This document shows positions 1-12,060 of a stretch of 64,000 nt of DNA, piece after piece. The notes beneath the pieces were generated by a model. It made no database searches, was not told the origin of the DNA, and saw nothing but the letters and a program-made list of their open reading frames with translations. Positions within the stretch are counted from its first letter, which is position 1, and every line of letters begins with the position of its first letter. Source of the stretch: Microglena sp. YARC. Its lineage: Eukaryota; Chlorophyta; Chlorophyceae; Chlamydomonadales; Chlamydomonadaceae. The stretch covers positions 38,323,626-38,387,625 of the forward strand of contig CM039466.1 in NCBI GenBank assembly GCA_022414725.1, given 5' to 3'. A program made the position numbers and the translations under genes.

Positions 1-1612
1 ATGTTTTGATGACATAAGCTAAATCGATACCTGTAGCTATTAATCTAAAACTTATAAAACCCGATGTATATATTAGTAGGATACCGGCCACTAACTACTT
101 TTCCAGGTTTCATGGGGAAAACTATATTTTCTAACATTTTTGATACTTCATAATCCACGTAGCCACGTAATCTCCCTCTGTCACGCTATTCTGTGTAGTC
201 TAGGGGGTTTACCACCTATCGCCACATTACCCTAACTAGGCAATAAGCGATGAGTGCATAGCGTACTTTTTTTAGTGCACCTTTTTTTTGAAGTTGTGAA
301 AGGACTTTCACCCCATGAGGTGGGTCTCCCGACACAAACCAGCGACCCCGAGGATTCAATTCGAGTGGCGTTGCCACTCCTACAAAAGAGTAGGCGCACT
401 AAATATTTAGCAGTTTCTCGACAACAGTTACTTTCGAGGCGTGAAAGCAATCCCCGGGTAGAGGAATATAGTTTGACGTAACACATTTGACAGTGTTAAT
501 TTTAATGACGAGTGGATATTGGTACCAATCAATGGATTCTGGGGGAATATTGAGGTCGTAAAGACCCATGGCCTTGCCACTGAGAACATTCGGGGAATGC
601 AAACGTCCGCATGGCAAATAGAAGCAGCAGGAACGAAGTTGAGCGAGGTGGATTGGCGGTATATCGGAAAGTGCCATTCTCTAGCCTATCGAGACCGGAA
701 ATTGTCGCAAAAACAATACCCCTGGCAAACATGCTCACCTACATTGCTGCAATTTGCGGCCATCGCGTTCGCATTGCTCTAAGGCTACATTCGTGCTTGA
801 AATCAGGGGACAAGGTGGAGTTTGGAGGAAGTGATCTGGAAACTTGCGATGACGACACGATGACATGACACGCGAGTGCTGTACTGCCGGGTCTGGAGAT
901 ATTGCCGTGCGCCCCGCGTCCCCCCTGGTTTGGGCCTGTCGTGTCACTTTTACGTCACTTTTCGTCATTTCCCCCGGCAGTCTCGCGATTAGAAGAATTA
1001 GAAGAGAGTAGCATTATACTACCCACGAGGAATCCATCCAATTACTGCAGATTCGTAATCACTTGTACATCTTAAGTAGGGTTTGAAGCCCTAGAACAGG
1101 GCACTAGATGTAGAAAGCACATGCGCGCACGGGGCCTGCATTCATCTAACTGTTCATCACTCCTGGACATCGCTGTCAGTATATGCATAAAACGCTTTGG
1201 AGCATACTCATTATTGTGTCCATTGAATCTTTTGATTCGCCTGCGAGCACTGGCGGCCGAGTCGATACTTGAGTCCTGACCCTCGTTTTTGTGGCCTCAG
1301 GGAGTACACAGCTGTTCTCGATGTTCCTGACCTCTTCTTCGACCTAACTTTGCGCCTTACTTGGCCTGAGCTAGTATCACCCCTCTGCTCCTGATCATGG
1401 CAGTGTCGGAACAGCGAGTACTGTCCCTGGCCCAGAGCCTTACTGAGCGGGCCTACCAAGCATTTATCAGCAGGCTCTGTCCTTTCTGCTTGATCACTCC
1501 TTGCCTTTAGCTGCACAGCGCTTTCCTGCATCCATGCTATGTGAAGCAGTCACCTCAGATTGAATCACGTTTTGCCGTTGCCCTTGGTAGAGTAGCTCGG
1601 GCGACCTGACCA
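1..1612. other. Upstream region, no gene recognised
   Basis: Reading both strands I find only short overlapping open frames with no family motif, and no RNA gene. The last part must hold the promoter and 5' UTR of the PP2C gene that starts at 1613, but no promoter element can be named with confidence. Confidence 0.4.
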
Positions 1613-4600
1613 ATGGTACCAGGCGTGAAGGACCTGAAGGACCTGAAGGAGGAAATCGACATACTGTCTACTCCATCTTGTCATGGGGCGCCAGCGCCGA
1701 CTATCACTCACTCAACGGGCTCTAGGACCGTCAAGGGAGAGGTACGTGGCAGTGGAGATGAGGCCCCGTGTTAGCTACATAGAGGATGTTTTGAGGAAAC
1801 CCGCTGTTGATGCGTTATCCGCCTTCCACGCATTCACTGAGTTCGATTTTCAGATGTAGGGGGTAAAGCACGCAGTTTAGCATTACACCCCGCGCCTCTT
1901 TCTGTTTGCCTGTCTCCTGGCCCTGTCCCCCTCCCAAAGCTCGCAACTTGCTCGCCTGACCAAATTTGCTCCTTCTCTTACATTCGTCCTGCTGCTGCCA
2001 GTGGTTTCCCCTCAGCCTATGCCCCAACGCCAACTATCATTATCTGTCCTGGAGAACTAGAGAAAATGCTTTTGATGTTGTTGCTACTGCCTCGGATGGC
2101 GAGCAGCTTGAAGGCTGCAGCCATTATCGAAGTTCATTCAAGTAAAGTTACTCTTCTGTTCCCAACCCCCCTTTCTGCAGGATAGCTTGCTCATTAGTCC
2201 GCTGCCGATTTCCTCGTCACCAGAGAGTATGCTATACATGGTATGCGACGGCCACTCAGGAGCCGAGGCTGCCAAGTTCGTGACATCAAACTTCCTTCGA
2301 TTACTTGAGCCGAAGCTTCCTTCCAAAATGCCGAACAATTCTAACCTGAACGGTGAGTTCTGATTGCTGTCTACTGCTCGTCGTGCTTTTCATGATACGC
2401 GCTTTCCCGTTGAGATTACCACTCTAGGGTGGTATTCTGATATTTACCCAACATGTATGTATGTCGGTGTGGGCGCGGGGGTTGGGTCGGGGGGTAAGGT
2501 CCTGGGTTTAGGTGGGGGCTGGCTAACGTGGGAGGCACTGTCAAAGTTTGCCACTATTTATAATGATCGTGCCTGTGATCATTTCAGACGGTCCCTAGAA
2601 TTCCAGTGGATTTAAACGTCCTCAACTGAACTTATAGCATAGTGCTGGCCCTCAAATGCTCTATGTTCAGTTGTTCACTCTTGCTGCTGCTTTTCTCACG
2701 TGTGCATGTCTATAATTATTCATGCTTGGGATTTTGCTGTGGTGATCTTCCCGAAGCCCCAGCGTTTCCAGGTCGGGGATATGATTTGAGATACTTCACC
2801 ACGAGGGTGTCAACTGATGATTTACCCCCAAAAGTTCAGGTCCCAGCTGACTCAGCACCGACCTTGAGACATGCCAAAAGGTTTTAAAAACGTATTTCCA
2901 GATCTAGCCTTAGTTCCTAGCCCACTCCGCCCCCCCCCCCCCCCCCCCCCCTCAGATCTTTCTGCCTTGTCTACTCAGCTGGCCGAACTATCACGGTTGT
3001 TGGTTGCACACAGCTCCACCTCTTTCCGTCTGCATCGGAATATTACACCACAGCACACACAGAACCCACATACTCACACAACACACACACAACACTCTCA
3101 TAATTAACACACACGTAAATATCACTCACACAAACAACACTCTCATAAATACTCACTCAACATCAACTACATTACACCAACTACGCATGTAAATACACCC
3201 AACCACCACTCATTTCATCCCCCCGTGTATGCTAATTGCAGACTTGGAGGTGTTTGCTGAGAGCCTGCGAAAAGCCCTCTGCGAAACATTTGTCCGACTG
3301 GATCTAGAGTGGGGAAGGTATGGCAACATGGCTGGTAAGTTGGCACCAATCAAATAGCCTGAAATAGGTTGTAACAAGTCTTAGGCGCATCGCAGGGGAC
3401 GCAGAAATGGCGGAGAGTGGGTTCAAAATTGGCACCGTTCCAGCTGTCCGTGGTTTGGAAAGGTGGAGAGTGGGTTTACAAGACCCAGGGTTGGAACGTG
3501 TCTAACATAGAAACACTTGGACAAAGCAATGACCCTGGGGGCTCCTTGGAGGCTCCTTTTGGGGGGGGGGGGGGCTTTGCTAATAGCCAGAAATAACCTG
3601 ACATATTTGGCACTGATATACAGCTTGCACTGATGATCCTTGTCCTTATCCTGGGCTTAACCTGACTTTGTTTTAATAAGAAGGTTTTTTGCCTCCACGG
3701 GTGGGTTTCCCTACACTAACCCTAGACTCGTGGGATTATATGTGATGTAGCGGAGCTTTTCCTCCTTGTAACGTGGGAGTAGGAGCCCTTAAGTCGGCGG
3801 GAGCTGCCGACCTACAGCCGATCACACCCGACAATATATTGTATCAATCAATTATACTGGGCTTACAGCATGTTTCCAACCAGTTGAAGAAAGTTCAGAG
3901 TTGAGGTTGTGTATGGGTAGTTATGGGTATATGCCCGAGCTCAAAAGCCCTTAACTTCTCTTGGAAACGCAAAAGAGTCATATATTTCTCAAATTGCATG
4001 AGGATTTTTACAGATTCAAGTGTGAGAGTATTAGAAAATGTGTGGACTATGCAAGAAAGTGTGGCTGTTCCTGGAGGAGGCTTGAAACCAAAAAGCTAGA
4101 AAAAACCCACTTTCAGATTTGAAAACAAATCCTGAAGCAACTATGCTTATCTTGATCCTAGGCTTATAATTATAATGTTTATTTCCCTCCGCGCATGTTT
4201 CTTTTACTCCGCTAATGTTTCTTATCCTCCAAATCATATGTTTCTTTTACTCCGCTAATGTTTCTTACCCTCCAAATCATTTGTAAGGAGGATAGCCCCT
4301 TTCACAAATCAATTGGTCTAGTGGTACACCAAATTGCTTTGAGGATGCAGGGTCGGGGGTTCTATTCCCCCTACGACCGCCCTGATCGTTGCAGGTCCTT
4401 GTCAACCGTGATGGTAGCTTGTCCAGTTGAGGTAGAAGACTGCTCTCTACCCGCGTATGACGGATTCCCTTAATACCACGCCCCACCAGGCGTTATCACT
4501 ACCTTTTTTGTAAGGAGGATATGCCTTGCTTCGAGGGACCAGTGGTGATGCGAATTAAGTTGCTGCTACATAAATAAATAAATAAGCATTGCGCCTTATT

Positions 4601-7600
4601 ACGAGGCGTGAGGTTGAGGGGGCCAGCCTGTTTGCATGCACTGGGGTCATCCGCCAAATCTGCTACATGTACCTCACGGCTTCTCGCTAAACATCCTTAG
4701 CTGTTTTCCCGATACCAGTAGCGATCCCTACCTGGGACCCTGTTTTAGCCAAACCTTCTGCTACCCTGAGACTCCCCCGCCCCGCCTCCCAATCCCCCCA
4801 GGCCGGCCCGGCAGGGCGGCTCTTTGGGCCACTTATCCAAATTGCTACCAGGAGCCCAACTTTGAAATACACCAAATCTCAGATCGTTACCAGAAGGCCC
4901 CCTTTCTGAAACAGAAGTAACCTCTCCTTGACTCCTATAGCTTTTTTTTTCCAGCTTCTAGCAGCAGCTTCTAGGCAGCCCTAGACTTACTACCCAGCTA
5001 AACATATAGCAACAAAGTGCATATGGAAACTGACAGAGTCATGTCTCCTATATTGTTGACATCGTAGGGCTTAGCCCAGTGGCTGACTTAGGGAGCTGCT
5101 AAGAAGCTGTTGCTCGAAGCTGAAAAGAAAAGCTATGTAGACCCCCCCCCCCCCCCCCCCCCCCCTTCCCACCCACCCCACCCCTCTGGAGTGCTCCTTT
5201 ATTATTTAACCTCCACCCTTATCTGGGCCACCTGCCTCACAACACCTCGCCAACTGCCCTGATCCCTACTCAGTGATCACTTTCCCATCCCTTACCCTGG
5301 CCATCAACCAACAGGTACAACCACAGTAACTGCTCTGATGCATACTCAATTTCCCCTTCCAGCACTCATCCCCGCCATCTACCTGCAGGCACCTAAGTAA
5401 CTGCTCTGATGCATACTTAATGTCCCCTTGCACCCCCTGTCCCCGCCATCTACCTTCAAGCACCACAGTAACTGTTCTGATGCCTACTTAATGTCCCCTT
5501 CCACCCGCTATCCCCGACATCTACCTACAGGCACTACAGTCACTGCTATCATCACCACCGGCTGGTTGGTAACTGTGGCCAACATTGGCGACTCCTCAGC
5601 CATAGTTGATACCGGCAGGACTGTGCTCGAGCTCACCCGCAGCCATCGCATCCACACCAACGTCGAGGAGCAAGAACGCCTGAAACAAGGCGGATGTACA
5701 ATAGCATCCCTCGGCTTTCACCTACAAGGTCCTGCGAAGCCAAATGAACCTGGCGTGGGCCCACTCCGGGTGTGGCCAGGAGGCCTTTGCGTGTCCAGGT
5801 CGATTGGGGATCATGATGCTAGCCAGGAGGTGGTTCCTGTACCCCACATTAGACAGGTAAGATCATGGAGGGATGTACTGCTATATGTGGGGATGTACTG
5901 GCAAACGTGGGGATGAACATGACATGGGCCCACTCCGGATGTGGCCAGGAGGCCTGTGCATGTCCAGGTTGATTGGGGATCATGATGCTGGCCAGGAGGT
6001 GGTTCCTGTACCCCACATTTGACAAGTGAAATCATGTGGGGATGTACTGCTGTATGTGGGTGTGTATAGCTGTACGCAGGGATGTACAGGTGACATAATT
6101 TGGGGATGTACGTGTGAGATCATGTGGAGATGTATTGCTGTACATGGGGATGTACAGGTGAGATCATGTGGTGATGTACTGCTGCACATGGGGATGTTCA
6201 GGTGAGATCATGTGGGGATGTACAGATGTAGGGAGGGATGAACAAGTGAGATTATATGGCGATGTACCGCTGTACATGTCGATGTACAGGTGAGATCAAG
6301 TGGGGATGTACTGATGTTTGGGGGGGGTGTTCATGAAAGATAACATGGTGATGTATGGGATTCTTCGGGTTTCAGTCCAGGGATTCGTCATATCAAAACA
6401 GGGCCAGAAAAACACTATGTGGATGACAGTCCAGTTAGGGCTTATTTTATAGGTTAACTATTTTATAATTGTATAATGAAAGGCAGAGTGAATACGGTAT
6501 GGAAAGTTTGCGCACTGTTACCTCCACCACACTAGTACCAGACACAATGTTACCACAATGCTGTCATTTACTGTTTAGAATAGGCCATGAACCAGTGTCT
6601 CAGTGTAAACATTCAGTTGCATTAATGGATTTTATTAAACTCGAAAAAGGCAAATGTGCAAAGTCAAACTATATACCTAAGGAAACAATGCCAAATTTGA
6701 AACGTAAAATGGTAATAACCCCCCTTAAATTACCATAAAATCTTAACAACCGTAATTTTTTGCTGTCTCTACGGTTTCCGCTAACTTCAAGTCTGGGGCT
6801 TGTGGGATAGTTTCACGACACATTGTTTTGTTTTTCGACGACGCATCGACATCAGTCATTGCAATTTCAGATTTATGTAGGCCATCAGTCATGGCAATTT
6901 CAGATTTTATGTAGGCCAGTATAGGGCAGTCCCTGATAGCTGCGAGGCCGGCACTACCCTATATGGGTAGTACTATAGCCGATCAGGCAGTACTGTCTTC
7001 CATATGCAATCCAACTGGTTAAAGGCACACAACCGCGAGCCAAATTGGGCCCCCAATTAGAAGCAACATTCACGAGTGTGGACCATTCGCCTGAGTGCTA
7101 AAATGGACCAACAAAACATTTTTTTTTGCGACGCGTCGCAAATTGAGCGACTCAGTGCGATCGCAGTGTGATCGCAGTACGTCGCTCTGCCCCCCAAACC
7201 CCGCACTAAGGACAGAGTCATTTCTGACTAGTTTAGCCAGACCCATGCGTCGCCATGCAGCTAAGGAATGGCGACGTGTCGTCAAAGCAAAAAAAGTGTC
7301 AACTAAGAGGATAGGACCGGTGAATATTGGAAGGACGGAAAGGACGCCAAACAATTGGCTTCGTGGACAAAGTGCAGTGGGCTGCCTGGACGGGACACAA
7401 TGGGCAGAGTGGAACCAGAGTACTACATTTTGTCCTTTCGAGTTGCGCTTTTGACACGACTGCCTCCTTTTGAGCTGCGCTTTTGACTCCACTGACAACG
7501 CGACTCCCTGCGAGCTGCGCCCAGAGGGGTTTAACAATTTGTGTCAATCGTGCAGTCGTGATTCAAAACCTTCAAACATTCAAAACATTAAAAACATTCA

Positions 7601-10057
7601 AACATTCAAACATTAAAAACATTAAAAACATTAAAAACATTAAAAACATTCAAACATTCAAACATTAAAAACATTCAAACATTAAAAACATTGAAGCGGT
7701 AGCGCGCTATTGCATGTCATGTTGTACCCTCACCTGGAACTCATCTCATCTGTGGGCTATTCTGGGGAAGAGTGGACAGAGGCCTGAAGGTTGGGCACCA
7801 TGGCATACCCAGCGTGTAGATGCCCCACGCTCGTTTGCCCTTCGGTGCCCTAGTTCTCCTCTCAACTTGATGACGTGCCAAAGTCTGGTTACGTGATTAA
7901 GTGCCAGGGTGTAGTTCCGTGCCAACGTGTGATGGCGGGCCAATGTGTGATGACGGGCCAATGTGTGTTGGCAGTTCATCAGTGCTTTTTCTTTTTAAGC
8001 TCTTCCTAACAGTTGGGCGAGTCCCTTTAGCCTATTTGGCCTACCCCTGGACTGTAACATGCATACATACATACATGGCAGGCCAACGTGTGATGGCGCG
8101 CCAATGTGTGATGACGTGCCAATGTGTGATGACATGCCAATGTGTGATGACGTGCCAATGTGTGATGATGTGCCAATGTGTGATGATGTGACTATGTGCC
8201 ACTATGTTGTTATGTGCCAACGTGTGGCTGCCAACAGGGTAGTTCAACACTTACCTGGCTGATCGTGAACACACACACTCCAGAGAGGTGAGTGCGTGTG
8301 AACACGCACACCTTCACCGGGATGTGTGTGTAAGCACGCACATCCCAGACCCCCCTAGTGCGCGTTGCCCGCACGTCCCAGATCCCCTAGTGCATGGTGC
8401 ACGCACATCCAACCCTCCCTAAGCGTGTTTACGTGCCACTGCGTTGCAAGTGCGTGAGATTTAGCCACAAAAATAAGACATCTCCAGGTCCCATTTATTT
8501 CAGAAGTATTATTGCCATCGACCTTTGCATTACCTTGAAAAGGATATGTCTTCAATTCTTGAATTGCTGGGTCACTGCCTATAAATTTACAATAGAAAAT
8601 GCTAAAACCTGTTTTGTAAACTGAAAAGTACCCTGATTTAACAACTGGATCGCAAATTGTGACTTCGCAAGAAGCAATGTGCTTGAAAGTTTGCCTGGGG
8701 GACGAATAAGAGGTTTCGGGCGACTTACAAGGAACCCAGGAAGGCCATGACCACGAAGGCCAGAAATTGAAAAATAGTGACATATATTTTGGCACGGACG
8801 TGCGTGTTCACACGCACACTCTGACAGGGACATGTGTGTATGCACACACATATTGACTGGCATGTGCGTGGTGACACATTTGGGGGGATCCTGTGCGTGT
8901 GCCACGTACACTCACAGAGGGTTATGGACCCTTTACAGGGCAAAATATTTGGACAGCTTAAGTAATATTGCTGCCTGTATAAAGCTGTGGTTAGAGTCGG
9001 ATTCGAACCACCGTAGGCATAGCCAATGGATTTACAATCCACTCCCGTAGGTTACCATGTGGTTTTGGTCTCCTAATCCAGAATCCCTTGGCCACCATGT
9101 GGCTATGTGATTACATGCCAACGTGTGGTTTCGTGATTATATGCCAGCGTGTGATTACGCGCTGACGTGTAGCTACGTGACTACGCGCTGACGTGTAGGT
9201 ACGTGATTACGCGCTGACGTGTAGGTATATGATTACGCGCTGACGTGTAGCTATGTGATTACGCGCTGACGTGTAGGTACGTGATTACGCGCTGACGTGT
9301 AGGTACGTGATTACGCGCTGACGTGTAGGTATGTGATAACGCGCTGACGTGTAGGTACGTGATTACGTTGCCAACGTGTGGTTGCCAACATGTGATTACG
9401 GTCTCCTAATCCAGGACCGCTTTGCCTGCCCATCTGCAGTTGATGATGCCTACATCGGGCAGCCGCCTCATCCTTGGCTCTGACGGGTTGTGGGACGTCC
9501 TCTCTCAAAAAGCAGTAGCGCAGCAGTTAAAGATCCTCACCACCAAACCAGCGGCAGCAAGCCTCATGGCATCCGTGGCTAAAGATCTCAGGATCCAGGA
9601 TGATGTAACCGTCATTGTTGTGGACGTCCTTCCCAATGCCACTACAAGCTTCCCCAGCCAGCAGCTGCGAGTCGCTCGTCTTCATCACTCCTTTAGGACG
9701 CATGACCCCGCGCCTGTGTCTGCTGAGCCCAAAGCTGCTAGCAGTATGTTCTCGTGCTTTAAGCGCAATAGCAATAGCAATAGCCCCCTGGCCGTTGTAG
9801 AGGGGAGCCTGTCTCAGCCCAGCGCGCCCGGCGGGGTGCAGTTGTTGTCAGACCTTGACTGTCTAAAGGTTTACCCCGGCCTCAAAGATCTCATTAATGA
9901 CGCCTTTGCTAGAGCTGACGCTTTCTCCAAAGCCTGTGAAGCCTACTGCAGGCCCCAGTCTCAGTCAACCATGCACTTGAGCAATTGCTCTTCGGCCAAG
10001 AGTTTAGAGATGGCCAAGAGAAAGAGCACAGGGTTAAGCAGCGAGCATGATGGTTGA
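1613..10057 (+). CDS. PP2C-type Ser/Thr protein phosphatase, five exons (isoform 1)
   Basis: Exons are 1613-1741, 2181-2352, 3242-3334, 5531-5856 and 9440-10057. All have GT donors and AG acceptors, and the phases agree (0, 1, 1, 0), giving 445 aa. The ATG directly follows an in-frame TGA, which supports this start. Visible PP2C motifs are KGED at 41-44 (formed across the exon 1/2 junction), DGHSG at 66-70, ANIGDS at 148-153, GPLRVWPGGLCVSRSIGD at 208-225, SDGLWD at 254-259 and DDVTVIVVD at 294-302. The aspartates of these motifs bind the two metal ions in the family. The order and wording match a plant PP2C group with the PGGLCxSRSIGD signature (Arabidopsis At1g47380-like, recalled from memory). 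Its role is Mg/Mn-dependent dephosphorylation of phospho-Ser/Thr; the substrate is unknown. The C-terminal tail has a Cys/Lys patch (SSMFSCFKR) and a DLDCLKVYPGLK module that recurs in the second 3' module. Exon calls are from signals only. Confidence 0.88.
2353..3241 (+). other. PP2C intron 2 with C run and CA-rich tract
   Basis: Between exons 2 and 3 lie an uninterrupted C tract near 2931-2951 and a degenerate CACA/ACAC tract near 3045-3185. No transposon or RNA gene is seen. Confidence 0.6.
3335..5215 (+). other. PP2C intron 3 (first part)
   Basis: It holds a G run near 3559-3573, a complete SINE (4295-4507), a short ATAA repeat near 4569-4587 and a long C run near 5142-5165. Nothing else is recognised. 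Confidence 0.6.
4295..4507 (+). mobile_element. tRNA-derived SINE, full length
   Basis: A tRNA-like head carries an A-box-like TGGTCTAGTGG and a B-box-like GGGTTCTATTCCCC. A tRNA-unrelated body follows and the 3' end reads CCACCAGGCGTTATCACTACC plus T's. It is flanked by a perfect 14 bp target duplication (TTGTAAGGAGGATA at 4281-4294 and 4508-4521). It sits in PP2C intron 3 in the sense direction. Confidence 0.85.
5216..5530 (+). repeat. Tandem array of exon-4 acceptor shards
   Basis: Units of about 65 bp end in CATCTACCTxCAGG followed by a degenerate copy of the start of PP2C exon 4 (CACYACAGTAACTGCT). The last unit runs directly into the real acceptor at 5530/5531. At least three decayed copies precede it, near 5310, 5388 and 5460. 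Confidence 0.75.
5857..6370 (+). repeat. Array of exon-4 end and donor shards
   Basis: About 100 bp (5928-6027) repeats the last part of PP2C exon 4 with few changes. The copied donor has decayed from ACAGGTAAG to ACAAGTGAA. About eight shorter units of roughly 40 bp follow, with the core ACAGGTGAGATCATGTGG, i.e. the donor site and first intron bases. The array abuts the real donor at 5856/5857. Confidence 0.75.
6371..7414 (+). other. PP2C intron 4, unassigned stretch
   Basis: No gene or transposon is recognised. Open frames at 7070-7537 have no family motif. A short duplication (GGCAATTTCAGATTT) lies near 6860-6910. Confidence 0.4.
7415..7731 (+). mobile_element. hAT-like MITE, expanded and decayed
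   Basis: The left end CAGAGTACTACAT and right end ATGTTGTACCCT are close to the inverted ends of the MITE at 15559-15758, in the opposite orientation. The interior is widened by an ACATTAAAA/ACATTCAAA tandem repeat (7573-7690). The target duplication is not clean, so the ends are approximate. Confidence 0.5.
7977..8061 (+). repeat. Dispersed repeat ending CCCCTGGACTGTAACA
   Basis: The copy reads from TTCATCAGTGCTTTTTC to CCCCTGGACTGTAACATG and then a short CATA run. Relatives lie near 19995, 20420, 20625 and 61755 (+), and at 22646, 25770 and 58632 (-). Simple or tandem repeats always follow the ACTGTAAC end, as with a retroposon 3' end that has a variable tail. Confidence 0.6.
8085..8235 (+). 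repeat. Minisatellite, about 19 bp unit
   Basis: About eight copies of GCCAATGTGTGATGACGT occur in PP2C intron 4. Diverged copies of the same unit also occur near 7918-7975. Confidence 0.8.
8236..8986 (+). other. PP2C intron 4, unassigned stretch
   Basis: It contains CACGCACA-rich irregular repeats (8270-8410 and 8790-8920). No coding or RNA gene is supported. Confidence 0.4.
8987..9062 (-). tRNA. tRNA-Tyr(GUA)-like sequence, probably degenerate and of organelle type
   Basis: On the minus strand the anticodon loop TTGTAAA sits in a five-pair stem (GTGGA/TCCAT, one wobble). A long variable arm (TTGGCTATGCCTACGG) and a T-loop GGTTCGAATCC follow. A long variable arm in tRNA-Tyr is typical of bacterial and organellar genes. 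The D-arm start and acceptor stem pair poorly, and the T stem has a mismatch. It is therefore more likely an old insertion than an active gene. It lies antisense in PP2C intron 4. Confidence 0.5.
9125..9370 (+). repeat. Minisatellite, about 28 bp unit, just before PP2C exon 5
   Basis: About nine copies of CGCTGACGTGTAGGTACGTGATTA occur. It ends about 70 bp before the exon 5 acceptor. The flank GTCTCCTAATCCAG occurs on both sides (9069 and 9401), which suggests growth by local duplication. Confidence 0.8.
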
Positions 10058-10480
10058 CCTAACGCGCAATACGGATGAGGAAGCGCTCACTTCATAAGAC
10101 CTCTAGATGGCTGTGGCGTCGTTCGATCTGTCTGACCGCGATGAAGCCTGACACGTCAGCCAACGGTCTCGTAACTACCTCGCTTCCGTTGCCACCTGTC
10201 GCTCCGTCGCAGTCACTCTCCGCCAATTTTTAGTGTCGCAGGCGACGCTGCATAGAACTTGTTTCCCCGCGTCAGCCCGGCATTCAGAAATGGGTCAGCA
10301 CAGGTGTAGGACTCTTTGAGATGTTCGAGCATAGGGGCAAGTGCGTGAACGACTTTGGGTTGGGTTGGCTTAGGCTTGGCTTGGTTTGGTGTTTTCACCC
10401 TTCCAACCTTGCCTTAATGGTGAGCTTGTCCAAAGGTGGTGGGAGTGGCCGGGTTGGGGTTGCGTTGGTTGGTTAGGAGC
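10058..10480. other. PP2C isoform 1 3' flank
   Basis: This is the 3' UTR and flank of the first PP2C end. No further gene is seen. Confidence 0.4.
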
Positions 10481-11025
10481 CTGTTGCATGTCAAGGGTGA
10501 TGTGCACAAAAATGAAGTAGGGTCTCCATGTCATGCCCAACGGCCTGGTCATGCTCTCCCTGATTGTGTTATGGAAAGTGCGCAAACCTCGGGTGCCAAA
10601 AATATGTGCGATGGCGTGGGAAGTGTGTACAAGAACGAAGTAGGGACTCCATGTTATGCGCAACAGCCCGGCCATGCTCTCACTGAGTGCGCCGTGGCAA
10701 GTCTGCTAACCACATGTCCTAAAAATGCATGCGATGGCGAGGGAAGTGTGTACTAGAACGAAGTAGGGACTCCATGCCATGCCCAACGGCCCGGCCATGC
10801 TCTCACTGAGTGCGCCGTGGCAAGTCAACGAACCACTGGTTCCCACAAGTCTGTTAAATGGTGATGGCTGTGTGCGCAATAACAAAGTAGGGCCACCATG
10901 TCATGCCCAACTGCCAGGTCATGTTCTCACTGAGTGCGCCGTGTCAAGTGTGCAAACCTCGGGTGCTAAAAAATGTGCGGTGGTGAGGGGAGTGTGTACA
11001 AGAACGAAGTAGGGACTCCATGTAG
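10481..11025 (+). repeat. Minisatellite, about 122 bp unit
   Basis: Five diverged units share GAACGAAGTAGGGACTCCATG and TCTCACTGAGTGCGCCGTG. Open frames here come from the repeat and show no protein motif. Confidence 0.8.
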
Positions 11026-11284
11026 GGCATTATAAATCCAAACATGGCTCATTCAGTCAGGAATGTTGTGCTGGACAACTGCTCCTTGCTAGAACCCTCA
11101 GAATGTCAGTGGAATAATTGCAGAAAATGCCTGGAGGGCGCAAAATAAAAAGTGTCGAGATGGGGGCTTACAAGTTGGAGCCTTGTTGGTGTGTGTGTGT
11201 GTGGGGGGGGGGGGAGGGGGGGGGGGGGGGGAGCTATAGATAAAAAAGACATTTTAATATCTATAGTTAGTAACCCCGCGCTGC

Positions 11285-11318
<34 letters not shown>

Positions 11319-12060
11319 ATTTCAACATTGGCAGGAAAAAATGTTTCATGCCTCATTCAATCATACATATTCTGCCATATAATCGCCCCTTGCTTAAATC
11401 CTCGGAATGCTCGATGCATAAATACAGAAAATGATCACAATCCATAATGGGTCCGAAGAACTTGAACTCGGTTATATGGCTCCAGCCAGCAATTTGGCTC
11501 AGCTTTCAAGATTGGATTGTTACATGGTTAATGACGGAGCCCCCCCTTATGTGGGGTGGTCACCCCGTTGTCCGTTTGTTGGTTTATGCGACCGACGTGC
11601 GACTGAGACGAATCCTGACTCGTCAGCCAACAGTCTCGTAACTACCTGGCCTCAGTCCGCTCGATCCCGATGCCAGCATTCTCCTCCAACTTTCCGTGTC
11701 GCTTGCGTTGCTGCCTAGGACTTGATCACCCAAGGCTACTCATTGTCTTTTGTCAGATTGTTGAACTACAAGCACACACATGCTATATCAGCATCTAGAT
11801 CTAGATGTCCTAAGAGCTCCCTTAGCCTGGCAGTTCCTGACAGTAATGATTATCCTGGAGTGGGTGGGTTTGAGTCCCGTCGGACGCAGGACGGGAGTGG
11901 AATCTGATCAGTACCAAGTAGCCGCAGAGTAAGACCCCGAGTGGCACTGCCGTGACATCTTCCAATTCCAAGTCCACCCGTGCGATATCCACGTAAACGC
12001 CGAGGACTTGCAGCCCCGTATCTATGTCTTCAATAAGGCTTGGGAACTTGAACTTAGATT
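11026..12060. other. Unassigned region with long G runs
   Basis: G-rich tracts lie near 11201-11231 and 11287-11314. The rest has no recognisable gene. Confidence 0.5.

Noticed and set aside
1742..2180. Possible extra PP2C exon near 2010-2125
   Set aside because: Its only usable donor (CAA-GTAAAG) gives the wrong phase, and exon 1 joins exon 2 directly to make the expected KGED motif.
7070..7547. 155-codon minus-strand frame and its antisense partner
   Set aside because: No family motif; it lies inside a PP2C intron and overlaps a decayed MITE.
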